Positions 1 to 11,534 of a DNA stretch of 64,000 bases are shown one piece after another (the first letter of the stretch is position 1; the number at the start of each line of letters is the position of its first letter). The notes below the pieces were generated by a model. It was not told where the DNA came from. It saw only the letters and a list, made by a program, of their open reading frames with translations, and made no database searches. The stretch covers positions 52,881,841-52,945,840 of the forward strand of contig CM042157.1 in NCBI GenBank assembly GCA_023376005.1, given 5' to 3'. Origin of the DNA: Doryteuthis pealeii. Taxonomy: Eukaryota > Mollusca > Cephalopoda > Myopsida > Loliginidae. Position numbers and translations under genes: made by a program.

Positions 1-1443
1 TTAACCAATGAAGTATTGCCTTTCATCATATTGTTCTCATCTGCAAATCAATCTAGTTGTTAAAGTGACTGAGTTCTAATGATAATGACCCTGATCATAT
101 CACCATCATACATGACCTTTCTACTACGTATTTATCAACTACTTACAAATGTTCACTTGACTATCAGTATATGTCCTAACAGAATTGTGCATTTAAGCTA
201 TCTTTTATTTAAAAATGTGTACAAATCCATTATTCTTGCACCAATCCATGATATTGTCATGGAAATTCTGAATGTCTGTTCAGAAGACAATTACAACTGT
301 CTGTTTAACTTCAGCTACTTTAAGTGAATGTTTTTTTTTTTTTGTTTTTTTTTTTTTTTTCTTTTCTTTTTCAGTTACATCTAACATGTCTTCTTTAGTT
401 TTATTGGAACACTTTATATCTTCATCTTTATAGGTATTTCTTAAGCTTAACTTAGTCTGGTATAAGTCCACAAGAGTGGATCACAAACTACGGAGTAGTT
501 ATGGTTTACTTTTATCTGACAATGAGCCACCCCCAGTCTCAATTTATATATCACTATCTAAGTGATTTTTACAAAAGAAAACCTGAATCTATTGTTCACA
601 TCTTGTACTTTAGTCAAAATCCACTTACATATTAAATCTAGACATAAGCTCATATATAAAACTTCTTTCTCCCTCTTGTATAAATGTTTCCGACTAATGA
701 AAGATCTTCTAGATTTAAGTCCTTTTAAGTTGGTGCATTTACAACATGTGTCTCAGTATTAGGTTTGTGACATCAGTTACATTTTCATAAAACTATGTAA
801 ATTCCAAGAAATAAGTTCCGATATAAAATTGATGAGAAGCATAACGGTTCTGACTAACTCATGATTTCTGTTATGTTAATTGATAAAATCATTTTGATCC
901 AGAGTCTAATTTGAGCCTTCCTTTTTTAATAGGTGATCTTAAATTAAGTCTGGACTTGCATTGGATTTGATTAATGCTCTGTCATATACATTCTTTCTCT
1001 TTTCTATAACTTACATTGCAACTTAGTTATCTCTAAGTACTCATCTTTCATCTCCTGAATCCACACACCAAAAATATTCACTGGGTTGTAGAAATGCTTA
1101 CTCAAGATAATGTGGCATTAATCCTCTTCACCTCAATCACTTATAGTAAGCAAGATATGTATGTTCACCTAAAGAAGATTAAAGATTAGTGTATTGATAC
1201 CTGGATACAAAGCTGACAAGCTTAAGTTCCACACACATTTTTCTTTGTCTTATAAGTTGGTCTGAATTTCTGAAATGATTTTGGGTTCTGCAGCTGCTCA
1301 ACCTTAATTGATATCAGTTTCTATCAAACTTGTACATGTTACCACATGTAAATTATCTGTATAATGTTGACACCATATTGTAACTGTATGCTACTGTATA
1401 TTGCTGTAATCAGTGTTATTTTATTACTGTGATTAATTCTGTT
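1..1443. other. AT-rich non-coding flank, no gene seen
   Basis: No reading frame here has a recognisable domain or convincing splice signals. The short open frames are explained by AT-rich composition. A poly-T/pyrimidine tract lies at about 329-372. Nothing else is supported. Confidence 0.6.
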
Positions 1444-1448
1444 AAGTG

Positions 1449-1602
1449 TGATATAATGGAATGACCCATCTCCCCTGTACCTTAACAATGGTGATGGTTC
1501 TAGTCACTATTTAAAGAACATACATATTACTCTGTGCAGAACTCACTTGAAGTACTTAGATGACGGACTCTCCTAATACTCAGGTAACCTTACTATATAA
1601 CA
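1449..1602 (+). repeat. 5' LTR of gypsy element 1
   Basis: The 154-bp repeat begins TGATATAATGG and ends CTATATAACA, matching 6051-6202. A TATA-like stretch (TATTTAAAG) sits at about 1509-1517 and may be the promoter. The AAGTG duplication abuts it on the left. It is short for gypsy LTRs but within the range of Mag-like families. Confidence 0.93.
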
Positions 1603-1604
1603 AG

Positions 1605-1622
1605 TGGTGACCAGGATCTGAA
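1605..1622 (+). promoter_or_regulatory. Candidate tRNA primer-binding site
   Basis: The sequence starts TGGTGACCAGGATCTGAA two bases after the LTR end. It begins with the TGG expected opposite a tRNA CCA end, and its complement looks like a tRNA T-arm plus acceptor end. The particular tRNA was not identified. Confidence 0.7.
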
Positions 1623-1882
1623 CGAACCCGAGAGAAAAAAAAAAACGTGTAGCAAGGCGCAACACAGATTTGAACCTAGACCGCAAGAAAACGGTAATTC
1701 TTTTTTATTGACAGAACTTTCTGCAAAATCTGGATTTTCTTTTCCTCTCACGTTTTGTATTTGACAAAAATTACGTTGTGTCAAGACTTTCTTTTTGGGT
1801 TTTACTATTAGGAACAGTATAAGGCTGTTCTCATGGTTGAGTACCGTTGTATTTTTGTAAAATTTAATACCATTGAAACAAA

Positions 1883-2740
1883 ATGGATCAGTTGGTACAA
1901 ATTACGAAGTCGTTATGTGAGTCGATGCAACAACAACAAAATTTGCACGAAGAACGCAATCAAATTATTCTTACACAGAACAAATACAAAGCCAACTATT
2001 AAAACAACAGGAGAACTTCAACAAACTACTAACAAATCAAGTAGTTCAAGAAAGAAGATCAAGGATCTTCTCAGCGGAAGGAATTGCAAACTCTCTCTCA
2101 GAATTTCACTATGACCCCGATAACGGTATGGCGTTTCCAGCATACTATAGGAGATATGAGTCTATCTTTTCAAAAAGGGGTCAACTGTGGTCCGACGAAG
2201 AAAAAGTGACATTGTTACTTCAAAAATTGAGTTCTCAAGAAAATACGAAATATACCAATTTGATACTACCTAATAAACCAGAGGAAATTTTCGTTTGACG
2301 AAACGATTAAAACATTGTTGAAAATCTTCGAACGTGATAGCCTTTTCCATACACGATATAAGTGTTTAAATATCGTCAAACTGGAAAATGAGGATTTCGT
2401 TTCTTACGCCGGTACAGTCAACTCTCAATGTGAACTGTTTAAAATGAACGAAATTTCAAAGGACATGTTCAAATGTTTAATCTTCGTGCAAGGGTTAACT
2501 GCACCAAAAGACAAAGACATACGTTCCAGAATATTAACAATCATGGAACAGGACCCAGAAATCACTTTGCAAAAAATAAATGAGGAGTGTCAAAGATTGA
2601 TTAATGTCAAACGCGATAACTTGCGTATCGAAGAAAAAAATATTTCGCAGGTACAAAAGATAAAACAAAGAGCCCCCAAAAGTAAAGAAAAGAACTTTCA
2701 ATGCAAAGTTTGTGGAAGAAAAAAATCATACAAAAAGTGA
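1883..2740 (+). pseudogene. gag-like region (matrix/capsid) of gypsy element 1, frameshifted
   Basis: The likely start ATG is at 1883 (MDQLVQ), after a roughly 260-bp leader. The first frame runs through Gln-rich sequence and then hits a stop near 2000. A second frame carries it to a stop near 2298. The third open piece, 2315-2740, has capsid-like helical text including SRILTIMEQDPEITLQK and ends in the first half of a zinc knuckle. At least two frameshifts therefore separate three pieces of one ancestral gag. The role, assembly of the virus-like particle, is known for the family; this copy cannot make an intact product. Confidence 0.8.
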
Positions 2741-3731
2741 TTGTTATTTTAAAAATAAACCTTGTTTTAATTGTGGAATTATAGGTCACACAATTGCTGT
2801 ATGTAAAAAAAGGAAAGAACAAAAGCCCGACAATAAGGTAAATATTGTTTTATCCAAAAAGAAAACAGACGACGAAAAAAGAAAATACGTTGACATTAAA
2901 ATTAATGGACAAACGGTACGATGTTTGTTAGACACGGGTAGTGACATTTCACTTATTGACAAATCAACTTGGAAAAAAATCGCTCGACCAAGACTACTGA
3001 AAACTAGTAAAGTTGCTAGAAGCGTATCGGGGAATAGATTAAAATTTATCGGCGAATTTCAAGCTAACGTATATTTTGGTGGAAAAACGCATAATGCAAA
3101 AGTATACGTTGTACCCGGTAAGAATTCGTGTCTGTTCAGTATTGGCTGGATAATTTTATTTGATTTATGGGAGCTGCCTATAAACTCTTTTTGTAATAAA
3201 TTAGACACTAGAGAAAAGAATAAATCCAGACAAACAGAGGAATTTTTAACAGAACTAAAAAATGAATTTCCTCAAGTATTTTCTGAAGGTTTAGGTTGTT
3301 GCACGAAAACCAAAGTAAGATTCGAAATTAAAGAAAATGCAAAACCTGTTTTCAAACCTAAAAGAAATGTACCCTTTTCATTTTTGGAGGTAATAAACAA
3401 AGAACTTGAAAGACTAGAGAAAGTCGAAGTGATCGAAAAGGTGGATTATTCAGATTGGGCATCACTGACAGTATATGTAAAGAAGAAAAACAAAAAAATA
3501 AGAGTCTGCGCTGATTTTTCGACAGGCCTAAATGACTGTATAAGAGATTATAGCTATCCTTTGCCGACTGCAGAAGATATTTTTTCAAATCTTAACGGAG
3601 GAAAGTTATTTTCTAAAATCGACTTGTCAGAAGCATACCTACAAGTGAAAGTCAATGATGAATGTTCCAAATACTTAACCATCCATACGCACAGAGGTTT
3701 GTATACCCTAAAACGTCTGCCATTGGACTAA
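2712..3731 (+). pseudogene. pol 5' part: CCHC knuckles, aspartic protease, start of reverse transcriptase
   Basis: The 339-codon frame opens inside a first CX2CX4HX4C knuckle, whose first two cysteines lie in the previous frame, and contains a full second one (CFNCGIIGHTIAVC). The retroviral-type protease signature LLDTGSDISLID follows, with the catalytic Asp codon at 2931-2933. Reverse transcriptase fingers and palm follow, with the first catalytic Asp in KIDLSEAYLQ (codon 3621-3623). The frame ends at a TAA at 3729-3731 because of a frameshift close to 3724, just before the conserved fingers/palm segment. The run of A at 2717-2730 explains the shift in the first knuckle. The family processes Gag-Pol and copies RNA to DNA in particles; this copy is dead. 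Confidence 0.92.
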
Positions 3732-4069
3732 AAGTGGCACCGAGCCTTTTTCAACAAATCATGAATGCTATGCTAGCTGGTCTAGAATACGCTATGGCGT
3801 ATTTGGACGACATACTGATAAAAAGCGAAAATATGGAACAACATAGGAAACATGTTCGGGAAGTATTTAAAAGAATTAATGAATACGGGTTTAAGTTAGA
3901 ACCTGAAAAGTGTGAATTTTTTATGGATAGATTGAAATATCTGGGACAGACAATTGATCAAAAGGGTCGAAAACCTGACCTAGAAAGGGCTAAATCCATA
4001 AAAAAATATGCCCTCACCAGACAATGTAACGAAGCTACAGGCATTTCTAGGTCTAGCAAGTTATTATAG
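3725..4069 (+). pseudogene. pol middle: reverse transcriptase palm with YLDD
   Basis: The frame continuing after the 3724 frameshift reads KVAPSLFQQIMNAML and then the catalytic box YLDD at 3800-3811. The thumb region follows (KLEPEKCEFF). Another frameshift at about 4007 changes frame before the connection domain, and two further breaks occur at about 4080-4115. The usual catalytic Asp pair is still present, so the damage is in the reading frame rather than in this active-site box. Confidence 0.9.
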
Positions 4070-4600
4070 TATATATATATACCAAGAATGTATGAGCTAA
4101 GAACCCCCATTAAATGAATTACTAAAAAAGGGTAAAAAATGGTGTTGGTCTAAAGAGTGCGAAAAGGCATTTCAAAGAATAAAGAATGTCTACTATCAGA
4201 CCTCACACTAACACACTTCGACCCAAATAAAGAACTGATCGTAGCAGTGGACGCAAGCCAGTATGGACTTGGAGCAGTTCTACTGCATAGACTTAAAGAC
4301 GAGTCCACAAAACCAATAGCTCATGCATCCAGAACATTACTACCAGCAGAAAAAAATTAGTCAAATTGAAAAGGAAAGCCTTTCAGTTATTTATGCTATC
4401 AAAAAATTTCATAGATTTATACATGGTAGAGTATTCACACTACAAACGGACCACAAACCTCTACTAACGATTTTTGGATCTAAAAAAGGTATACCGACAC
4501 ATACAGCGAACCAGTTACAACGATGGGCTATTATACTTCTAAACTACAATTTCAAAATGGAGTATATCTCATTGAAAAAAAATGGGTCACGCAGATGGTC
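4070..4600 (+). pseudogene. pol RNase H domain, split by frameshifts
   Basis: Two overlapping open pieces (4157-4360 and 4323-4694) carry a Ty3-type RNase H. The first acidic motif is VAVDASQYGLGAVL (Asp codon 4250-4252). The second is in KESLSVIYAIKKF, and the third is QTDHKPL (Asp codon 4449-4451). The join falls in an A-run near 4350, giving a stop at 4358-4360. A second break in an A-run near 4580 precedes the integrase frame. All breaks near A-runs suggest replication slippage or, alternatively, sequencing error. Confidence 0.88.
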
Positions 4601-5574
4601 TCTTGAGACTAATTCCAAAGAACACCGAACCTTTGGAAGAAACAGTGATAGCATCATTGAAGGAGGAAAAAGAGCTTTCAGGGTTACTGATTAATACTAT
4701 TCGAGAATTACCGGTCACACTGGAAGACATTAAAAAAGCCGCTGAAAAGGACGATTTTATTCAGCAAAGAAAAAAGCAAGTCAGATTGAATGAAAGAAAC
4801 AGAAAGGGAACAAAAGTAACTCCATTTTCAATTTGCGATCAAACGCTTATGTATGCTGATAGGGTGGTAATACCACACTCTTTACAAAAAAAGATGTTAA
4901 AAGAGATTCACACAGGCCATCCGGATATGTCTCGTATAAAATATTTGATGAGGAGTTATACATATTGGCTACGCATGGACCAAGATATTGAGAAAATGAT
5001 TAAAGAATGCAGGGGTTGCCAACTAGCAGCTAAGGCCACTCCGATTAAAACTCAACCCTGGCCAAAGACCGATATCCCATGGGAGCGGGTGCATATAGAT
5101 TATGCAGGACCACTGAACGGATACTATTACTTGATCATCATTGATAGTTTTTCTAAATGGCTGGAAATTTACAAGTTCATACACCCTACAGCTACGAACA
5201 CCATCAAAGCATTGGACGACGTGTTCAGTCACTTTGGAACTTCAAGAATATTGGTCAGCTACAATGCTACCATGTTCACAGGTAAAGAACTTAAATAATA
5301 CTGCTCTTCATTGGCCATAGAACACATCACGACACCTGCCTACAATCCAAGGTCCAACGGGCAGGCAGAAAGGTTTGTGGATATGTTCAAAAGAGCATTA
5401 AGAAAGAACCAAGGACTATATACGGACGAACGTAGTATACACAAATTTCTTGCTGTATACAGGATCACACCAAATCCAAACACTAGTGCAAAGCTATCAC
5501 CAGCAGAACTAATGTTTGCACGAAAGATAAGATCCGTATTCGACAGGACCAAGGCCAAAAAAGAACATTCCTAA
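4582..5574 (+). pseudogene. pol integrase domain with nonsense codon and lost catalytic Asp
   Basis: The HHCC zinc finger is visible as HTGHPDMS followed by ECRGCQ at about 4908-5025. The catalytic core begins HIDYAGPL with the first Asp codon at 5098-5100. At the second catalytic position the codon at 5260-5262 is TAC (Tyr) where the family has Asp. An in-frame TAA at 5296-5298 interrupts the core. The same frame resumes at 5311 with the conserved HxxTPAYNPRSNGQAERF segment, whose Glu codon is at 5368-5370, 36 residues after the mutated position as expected for D-X35-E. A frameshift near 5560 and a T-tract at 5620-5643 follow. The DNA-joining function is therefore lost by several independent lesions. 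Confidence 0.93.
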
Positions 5575-5804
5575 AAGAAAAATGAATTTTAATACAAAAA
5601 TTTATAAACCAGGTGATAGTTTTTTTTTTTTTTTTTTTTTTTTAGGAACTATTGAACTGGAAAGAGTTACTGGGAGGACGGTATTGTTACCAAAAGAATT
5701 GGAACAGTGATCTACATAATCAAGGGAAAGCGATTTGATCACAAGACATGTAAATCAAAAAAATCAGGCCACGATATATTGAGCAGAACGACATAGAGCT
5801 TCCC

Positions 5805-6053
5805 ATGGAAGTGTTATACGACACATTTGAGATCACACCTCCCATTAACCAAAAGGTACCTGCAAATGTGCCGCCTGCACCATCAACTTCTTATTCTCCA
5901 CAAATTCCACGAGCATCCCCCATCGTTAACCGTGGGGTGAGGAGAAAAAGTTTGAGAGAAAAGAAAGCGGTAAAACGACTACGTCCAAATCCAAAAATGA
6001 AGAAATATCAAAAGTTAAATTCCAACGGAAGAATTGTGCTCAGGGAGGGGTGA
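5805..6053 (+). pseudogene. pol C-terminal basic tail of integrase
   Basis: The 82-residue open frame is Pro/Ser-rich and then strongly basic (RRKSLREKKAVKRLRPNPK). It stops at the edge of the 3' LTR. This style of tail closes the polyprotein in K02A2.6-like elements. It overlaps the polypurine tract and is separated from the integrase core by a T-tract and frame changes. Confidence 0.75.
6042..6050 (+). promoter_or_regulatory. Polypurine tract of gypsy element 1
   Basis: AGGGAGGGG lies immediately before the TG of the 3' LTR, where plus-strand priming occurs in LTR elements. Confidence 0.85.
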
Positions 6054-6202
6054 TATAGTGGAATGACCCATCTCCCCGTACCTTAACAGTGGCGATGGTT
6101 TTAGTCGCTATTTAAAGAACATGCAGATTACTCTGTGCAGAACTCACCTGAAGTACTTAGACGACAGACTCTCCTCCTAATACGTGACCTTACTATATAA
6201 CA
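6051..6202 (+). repeat. 3' LTR of gypsy element 1
   Basis: The 152-bp repeat starts TGATATAGTGG and ends CTATATAACA. It is followed by AAGTG, the same five bases that precede the 5' LTR. It differs from the 5' LTR mainly by transitions. Confidence 0.93.
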
Positions 6203-6392
6203 AAGTGTCAAAGTGAAAAAAAAAAAAAATTTCTTCTATTTATTTTGCTGTTATGTCAACATCCAACATATGTTGACTGATACATTGCTATTTACTATGT
6301 GATAAAAACAGATGAAGAAATTCAGTAATTAAAACTTTTTATCTTTATGATTACTTTACACAGAGCTATTCCTTTAGAAAGATATGCAGATA

Positions 6393-6514
6393 GTATTTAC
6401 CCAACCCATTCCCTACAAGGTTACAATAAGGGGCATCCAATGAGGATCAAACTCACTATTATGGTAGTAATGTATCTGCAAGACTAGCTTGCTAACTATT
6501 ACACCATGATGGGG
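6393..6514 (-). mobile_element. tRNA-derived SINE, family II copy
   Basis: Read on the minus strand it starts ATCATGGTGTAATAGTTAG, a tRNA-like box A region, and continues to a GTTTGATCCTC box-B-like motif. It ends GGGTTGGGTAAATAC. Copies with the same order lie at 41271-41505 and 60719-60820. Confidence 0.75.
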
Positions 6515-7329
6515 ATGCCTAAAACATGCAGGTTGTAATAAACACATTGTTTTAGCATATTTTTAAAATTCATTGAGGAATTTTTTTTTTCCTCAAATTT
6601 TTATGTGCTTGCACAGATATCAAACTGTGTTTTATTTACATTTTCTATATCAAAATGATTATTATTACCAAGATGTTACCAGCATGTCTTGAACAAAGAA
6701 CTGATATTGTAGGAATCACTTTTGTTAAAGATAAAATATGCTATGGATTTTTAATTTGGACATTGAAAAAAAAACTAAAACTAGATTTAATTACTAGAAG
6801 TGTTCTTTTTTCATTTGTAATGATTTTATTTTTTATCTATTCATTTTTGTATTTAACCCTTTCACTGTTAAAGGCAAATTAGAGATGTCTAGCCACATAT
6901 TTTCACAAGATTTTATCCTTTATTTTAAATGTGGTTTGAGATCCATATATAGTCCTCAAACGTGTCACAAGAAACACTAGGAGCCACATGTGGTTCTCAA
7001 AACTGTGAAACTTTCTTTTTATTTTTATTTTAGTACAAAATATATTAAATATTTTGTACTACCCACATAAAAGAAAGTTTTATTAAATATGCAAAAGGAT
7101 TGTTATAGCATTGATATTTAAAAAAAAATTTTTTTTTATTTAAAAATTTTTTTTTTATTTAATCCATTTGAGTTAGCGGCAGTAGCATCTTATTACTGAA
7201 AGGATCAACGAAAAGTTCCTGTGTAAGCAAAACTTAGTAAATTCTAAATAAATTGAAAGATCTTTTTGAAATCAAAACAGAACTCTTCCTTGTCTGCAGG
7301 GTTAGAATACAATGATTGTATCCCTTTCA

Positions 7330-7565
7330 GATGTGTAACATCCCCCCACTAAAAAGGGTGTCCTGATTATATCATTAACTTCATCTGATGATGAGGATCC
7401 TGTTCTGGAGCAGAAGAGTATCCCTTCATTGCCATTACTTCCAGGTTTATTCTGACCAAGAGTGGTAATACCTGCTAAGGTGTCGTCTATAGATCAAATG
7501 GATCTATTGAAAAATTATTTGTAGTTGATAGGAATACTTGATACCATATAAATTTACAGTGTTTT
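7330..7565 (+). repeat. Dispersed repeat R2, partial copy
   Basis: This shares ordered blocks with 21095-21541 and 57570-58050: a block like CCCTTCATTGCCATTACT, one around GGTCAAATGGATCT, and the terminal GGAATACTTGATACCATATAA. No coding potential was seen. The internal subrepeats of the longer copies are mostly missing here. Confidence 0.7.
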
Positions 7566-7752
7566 TTACTTCCTTTCTAAATATGCTTTCATAAAAATTA
7601 TGACAGAAAATCAAGAAACTATTTAGTTAAATATAACATTTAAAATTGTTTTCTGATAAAATTACAGATTTTTCCAATTCTTATTTTACCTTATATTGCA
7701 TGACATTTTCCTTGGAATTGTCCCTTGTTCTAGACAATCTGTCCCTCAAATA

Positions 7753-7932
7753 CGAGGGTTGGCTGAAAAGTTCATAGGCTAGTCAAGATACTCACATGGA
7801 ATGTTACCAAATGAGATTTAGTTTTCAACATAGTCCCTCTTGCGGTCCACACACTTCTTCCATGAGTGTTGCAATGACCAATTAAAATCAACAGCAGACA
7901 TGTCGTCATATGAATTTTTCAGTCCACCCTCT
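7753..7932. mobile_element. Mariner-type MITE (TIR GAGGGTTGGCTGAAAAGTTC)
   Basis: The 180-bp unit has terminal inverted repeats: CGAGGGTTGGCTGAAAAG on the left and its diverged complement (TTTTTCAGTCCACCCTC) on the right. It is flanked by TA at 7751-7752 and 7933-7934, the duplication expected for Tc1/mariner. A second copy is at 42113-42259. Confidence 0.85.
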
Positions 7933-7934
7933 TA

Positions 7935-8962
7935 TTTTGCCTTATGTCCTATGACCTCTTTCTATTTATAATGATAATATTAATATTAGTGTCCTGTAAT
8001 GTCACAGGGTTACCTGCTTATGTTAATGTGAAAATTAGATCCCTATTTTCTACATTGCTAATCAGCATTTTCTTCCTCTTATTTTCTATTGCCTTCTATT
8101 ACTTGTTAATTCTATTTTTTCTTTTTTTTTCTATTTTCTTTTTTTGTTAATTCTATTTTATTTTTTTTTAATCTGCTTAAGCAAAGTTTATAAATATCTT
8201 TAAAATGATGCTTTTGAATATAAAAACAAGTGTAGGATTAACAAAATCCTGCTTTATTCTTAGGCAAACAATTATTGTTAATGAAATCTCTTATCACTTA
8301 TTCTTGTTGATAAGTGTAATGTGATAATTATTCACTAAGTATTGTTTACACACTGTGTAACTACTTATGCTAATTTCAAACTAGATATTAAGCCTATTTA
8401 AATCTGACTCATTTGTTAGTTTATAACTCTAATTTAGCAAAAACAAATAATAGGTTAGCTTACTGTCTAGGTGGTTTAATTTTATACTCTCCTGTTTCAC
8501 TGAAGAATTATGTGGTATAAATGCTGTCAAATTTTCATTCATGATATTCTAACCATTATTATTATAAGTTACTTGCATATAGTATCTGATAAAATGGTAA
8601 GAAATAGGACTTGAAAGCTTAAAGTTAGTGCTAAAATTACATTTCATCATATTAGCATTTTCAAACACTACTGAAAAGGCCTTTAAAAGACTGTTTTATT
8701 TATCATATGAGAATGTGTTGTGATGTTAAGATCTTTTTGAAGATATTTTGTAACTGAAATTTTTTAAACTGAAAATCTTTGAATTTGTTCTATTTATCAG
8801 AATAAAACAATTTTAATGCCGACTTTAAGTTTTCAAGTCTTATTTCTTATCATGCTTGTATGATAAAATAGATAATAACTACCCCCTTCTTACCTTGAAC
8901 ATAACTGATCTTGGCCAGGTTTTTAATGGTTGAAATCTCTTTAGAATCAATACTGGTGTTTA
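7935..8962. other. AT-rich non-coding stretch
   Basis: No gene or repeat boundary was recognised. Short open frames here are T-rich and low-complexity. Confidence 0.5.
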
Positions 8963-9470
8963 TATGAGGGTCATTCAATAAATAAGGTGAATTTTTGCCT
9001 AAGCAGTTTCGCTTTTTTCAAGAAAATTAATAGTAATAGTTTCATGTTACAGAAGACTGTCAGCATGACCTTCTTTAATGACCACTGTGCCAGGAAATTT
9101 TCCTTTACTGGAGAGTGTTTCCACTCCATGAATTCTTTCAATTGGGGTTAGTAGTGGCAAACCCATGTTTAGCTGATCTATGAACATTTTTTTTTTTATT
9201 CAAACCTGCTTTTCTGTACACATTATACATGCTTCTATAAATTTCACATGGTTTGCATTTTTCTGCCACCAGAAATTTAATGACAGACCTCTGTTTAAGC
9301 TTAAAGCACAGTTTCATGTGCCATCATTCTGAGTAGCTTCGAAACAAATATTTTTGCAAGATCAAAGTAATTTCAGCTATAAATTAATTTCAAACAATTC
9401 AGAGTTTATGAAAGAAAAATTGATTTAAAAAAAAAAAAAAATTCCCCCTATTTATTTAATAACCTTTGTA
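8963..9470 (-). pseudogene. Mariner-like transposase remnant with TIRs
   Basis: The left end reads TATGAGGGTCATTCAATAAA and the right end is its diverged inverted copy (about 26 of 33 positions match), each abutting TA. On the minus strand, scattered frames around 9050-9200 show mariner-like text: a MEW motif, then a segment aligning with the family's KxMLTVFWD block. The minus-strand homology is shared with 31391-31731 and 42790-43256. The body is far shorter than a roughly 1.3-kb autonomous mariner and has no intact frame. Confidence 0.75.
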
Positions 9471-9615
9471 AATTATACTACCACTGAATGTTTAATCTCT
9501 TTAGAAGTTATATTAGGGTTAAATGTAAGAAAAATAAAACATTTATTAGATCCCCAGGGACACCAGTAGCTGCTACACTGATTAAATTGGATTACAGAAA
9601 TGTCCTCTATATAGG

Positions 9616-9618
<3 letters not shown>

Positions 9619-9653
<35 letters not shown>
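9619..9653. repeat. (AC)n microsatellite
   Basis: An uninterrupted AC run of roughly 17 units abuts the left end of the large palindrome that follows. Confidence 0.95.
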
Positions 9654-9656
<3 letters not shown>

Positions 9657-9879
9657 TAGTCCATGACCAGACTAAGATGAAATTTGGATCACCAGGGAGT
9701 GAGAGAGAAAGTGGAAGACAGTAGTTAGAGAGGGGGTAAGAGGAAAATAATTCTTGAAACTAAAATCATTGAGAATTTGTATATTTCAGGATTTATATTT
9801 TCTGTTTTATAGTTTAAAATTATTACATTACATATTATTATACAACAAATTGAAAGTGTTTGTTTGTATTTTTTTGTAT

Positions 9880-11385
9880 TTTTAAAAAAAAATTTTATTT
9901 TTTAAAAATTTTGTAACATCTATTACGAATGCCTGTGCTGATTAGGAACGATCAAACAGTGTCGCACAAGAAAGAAAAAAAAAATACGACAAAGGTCCCA
10001 GGTATGAAACGCTAATGGTTTCACAGAAGGGATAAAAGGGGAAAATCAAGTCCTATACCTCCCGCTCCAGAAAGGCAGTGAATAAATCGAGAAAGCAGAA
10101 TGGACACTGGTCAAGCCAAAGAAAACACGGATACAATATCATACATTTATAACAAGAAAACAAATAGCGTATTATTATGAAATAAATACCAGCGGCTGTC
10201 ATCCTGAGTGTTAGCCGTGCATTCATTTAATACATTTAACATATTTTCTTTCAAGGATTCTCTCCTCCCTTTTTTTTTATGTTTATAATGTTCATAATTA
10301 AAAGCTTATATAATAGTCACAGTTGAAAGTTCATATGAAATGGTCACAGTTAAAAGTTAATATCAAATGGTCACAGTTAAAAGTTCAAAAGTGTTCTTGA
10401 AGCTATGGAGTCAAATGTGATAATGCAAAATATTTGATCAATGAGACTTGCATTAATGAAGAGATCTCTTTGAAACATTCCCTTTTCATTTCTCGTATTA
10501 ATTCAGTATGCCACGTAAAATAGGTTTTCTTTTCCTTTTCTTTTTCACATAATAACTTTATAAATCTCCTTAGTAAATAGTAGGCCTTTTAAAATCATTT
10601 GATACACGTTTAAGGTTCAGCCTTTTCTCTGTACCATATCTCATAGTAGTAGCGAGTTTCCTCATACGTCTGATCGCCTTGAAATCTTAACTTGTGTCTT
10701 GTAAAACTAATTCTTTCTTTCTTTTTCACAAAATAGGCGGGAAGTTCAATCGAACGCTACATATGATTTTGGAGTCATAGCGTACTTAAAAGTTCACTAA
10801 AGTTTGTGGTTGGTTTTGGCCACCGGTGTAAGTGAGGGGGGAGGGGCGAGGTGTTATTATTATTATCAGTTAATAAAGGGTAGTAGTTGGAATGCAATAG
10901 ATCTTATCTTTTTCTGACTTCCTCCTTAACCCTTTCGTTTTTTCTTTTCAAACATTTAATAGAGGTAAAATGTACTCTTACATACACGTATTCATGACGC
11001 ATCACATGTACCTAATAGAACAGAAAAACTTAACAATGTAATATATATTTAAATTACAACTGAATTAGACACCTGAAAGGAAAATAAGATAAACAAAAAT
11101 ATTGTTACTTAATGTAATACACGTTCTTGTAAGTATACCCAATTTGTTGAAAAATTCTTGTTTTTACAAAACAATTTTAACCCCCTTCACAAAAAAAAAG
11201 CCAAAAATCTGCTCTTACCAATCTATGAATAAGTATTTGTCAATTTTATTTTATTTTATTTTTACTTTTAGCCCTTAAAAAACTCTAATAACAGAAGCTC
11301 AGAATTAAAATTGTGTTCATATTAGTAGTTGAAAAATTTTGCCATTTTATTTAAAGGAAAAAGTAACCATAAACTTAGTTTGAAA
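9880..11385. repeat. Left-arm-specific insertion inside the palindrome
   Basis: The right arm is continuous through the matching point (about 15480-15500), while the left arm is split here by about 1.5 kb of unrelated DNA. The insert holds short subrepeats near 10320-10385 (variants of GGTCACAGTTAAAAGTT). No gene, TIR or target duplication was identified with confidence. Confidence 0.6.
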
Positions 11386-11534
11386 CAATTTTAATTTTTC
11401 CACAATTTTTTGTACATGACAACAATTCACATCTAGTTCTTAATTGCATGTTGAGTTTAAAAGAAGCTGAGAATCGAAATTTTAAATTCTTCGTATTGCA
11501 ATATCTATTTTTGCGTGAACTTAAGATAGTATTT

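Larger units (their letters stand above)
1449..6202 (+). mobile_element. Complete but degenerate Ty3/gypsy LTR retrotransposon (K02A2.6/Mag-like)
   Basis: Two near-identical terminal repeats begin TG and end CA (1449-1602 and 6051-6202). The 5-bp flanks match exactly: AAGTG at 1444-1448 and again at 6203-6207, which is a target-site duplication. A primer-binding site follows the 5' LTR and a polypurine tract precedes the 3' LTR. The interior carries gag, CCHC nucleocapsid, protease, reverse transcriptase, RNase H and integrase, the Ty3/gypsy order. The short LTRs, the integrase style (PWERVHIDYAGPL) and a basic C-terminal tail resemble the K02A2.6-like/Mag lineage; that lineage is inferred from memory of the family. 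Coding is broken by at least seven frameshifts, one nonsense codon and one catalytic substitution. By hand the LTRs differ at about 11 positions (10 transitions) plus about 3 indels over roughly 150 bp, so the insertion is old. Confidence 0.95.

Noticed and set aside
7380..7400. CTGATGATGAGGATCC as a second hammerhead
   Set aside because: No stem II, GAAA or cleavage triplet in the right order nearby.
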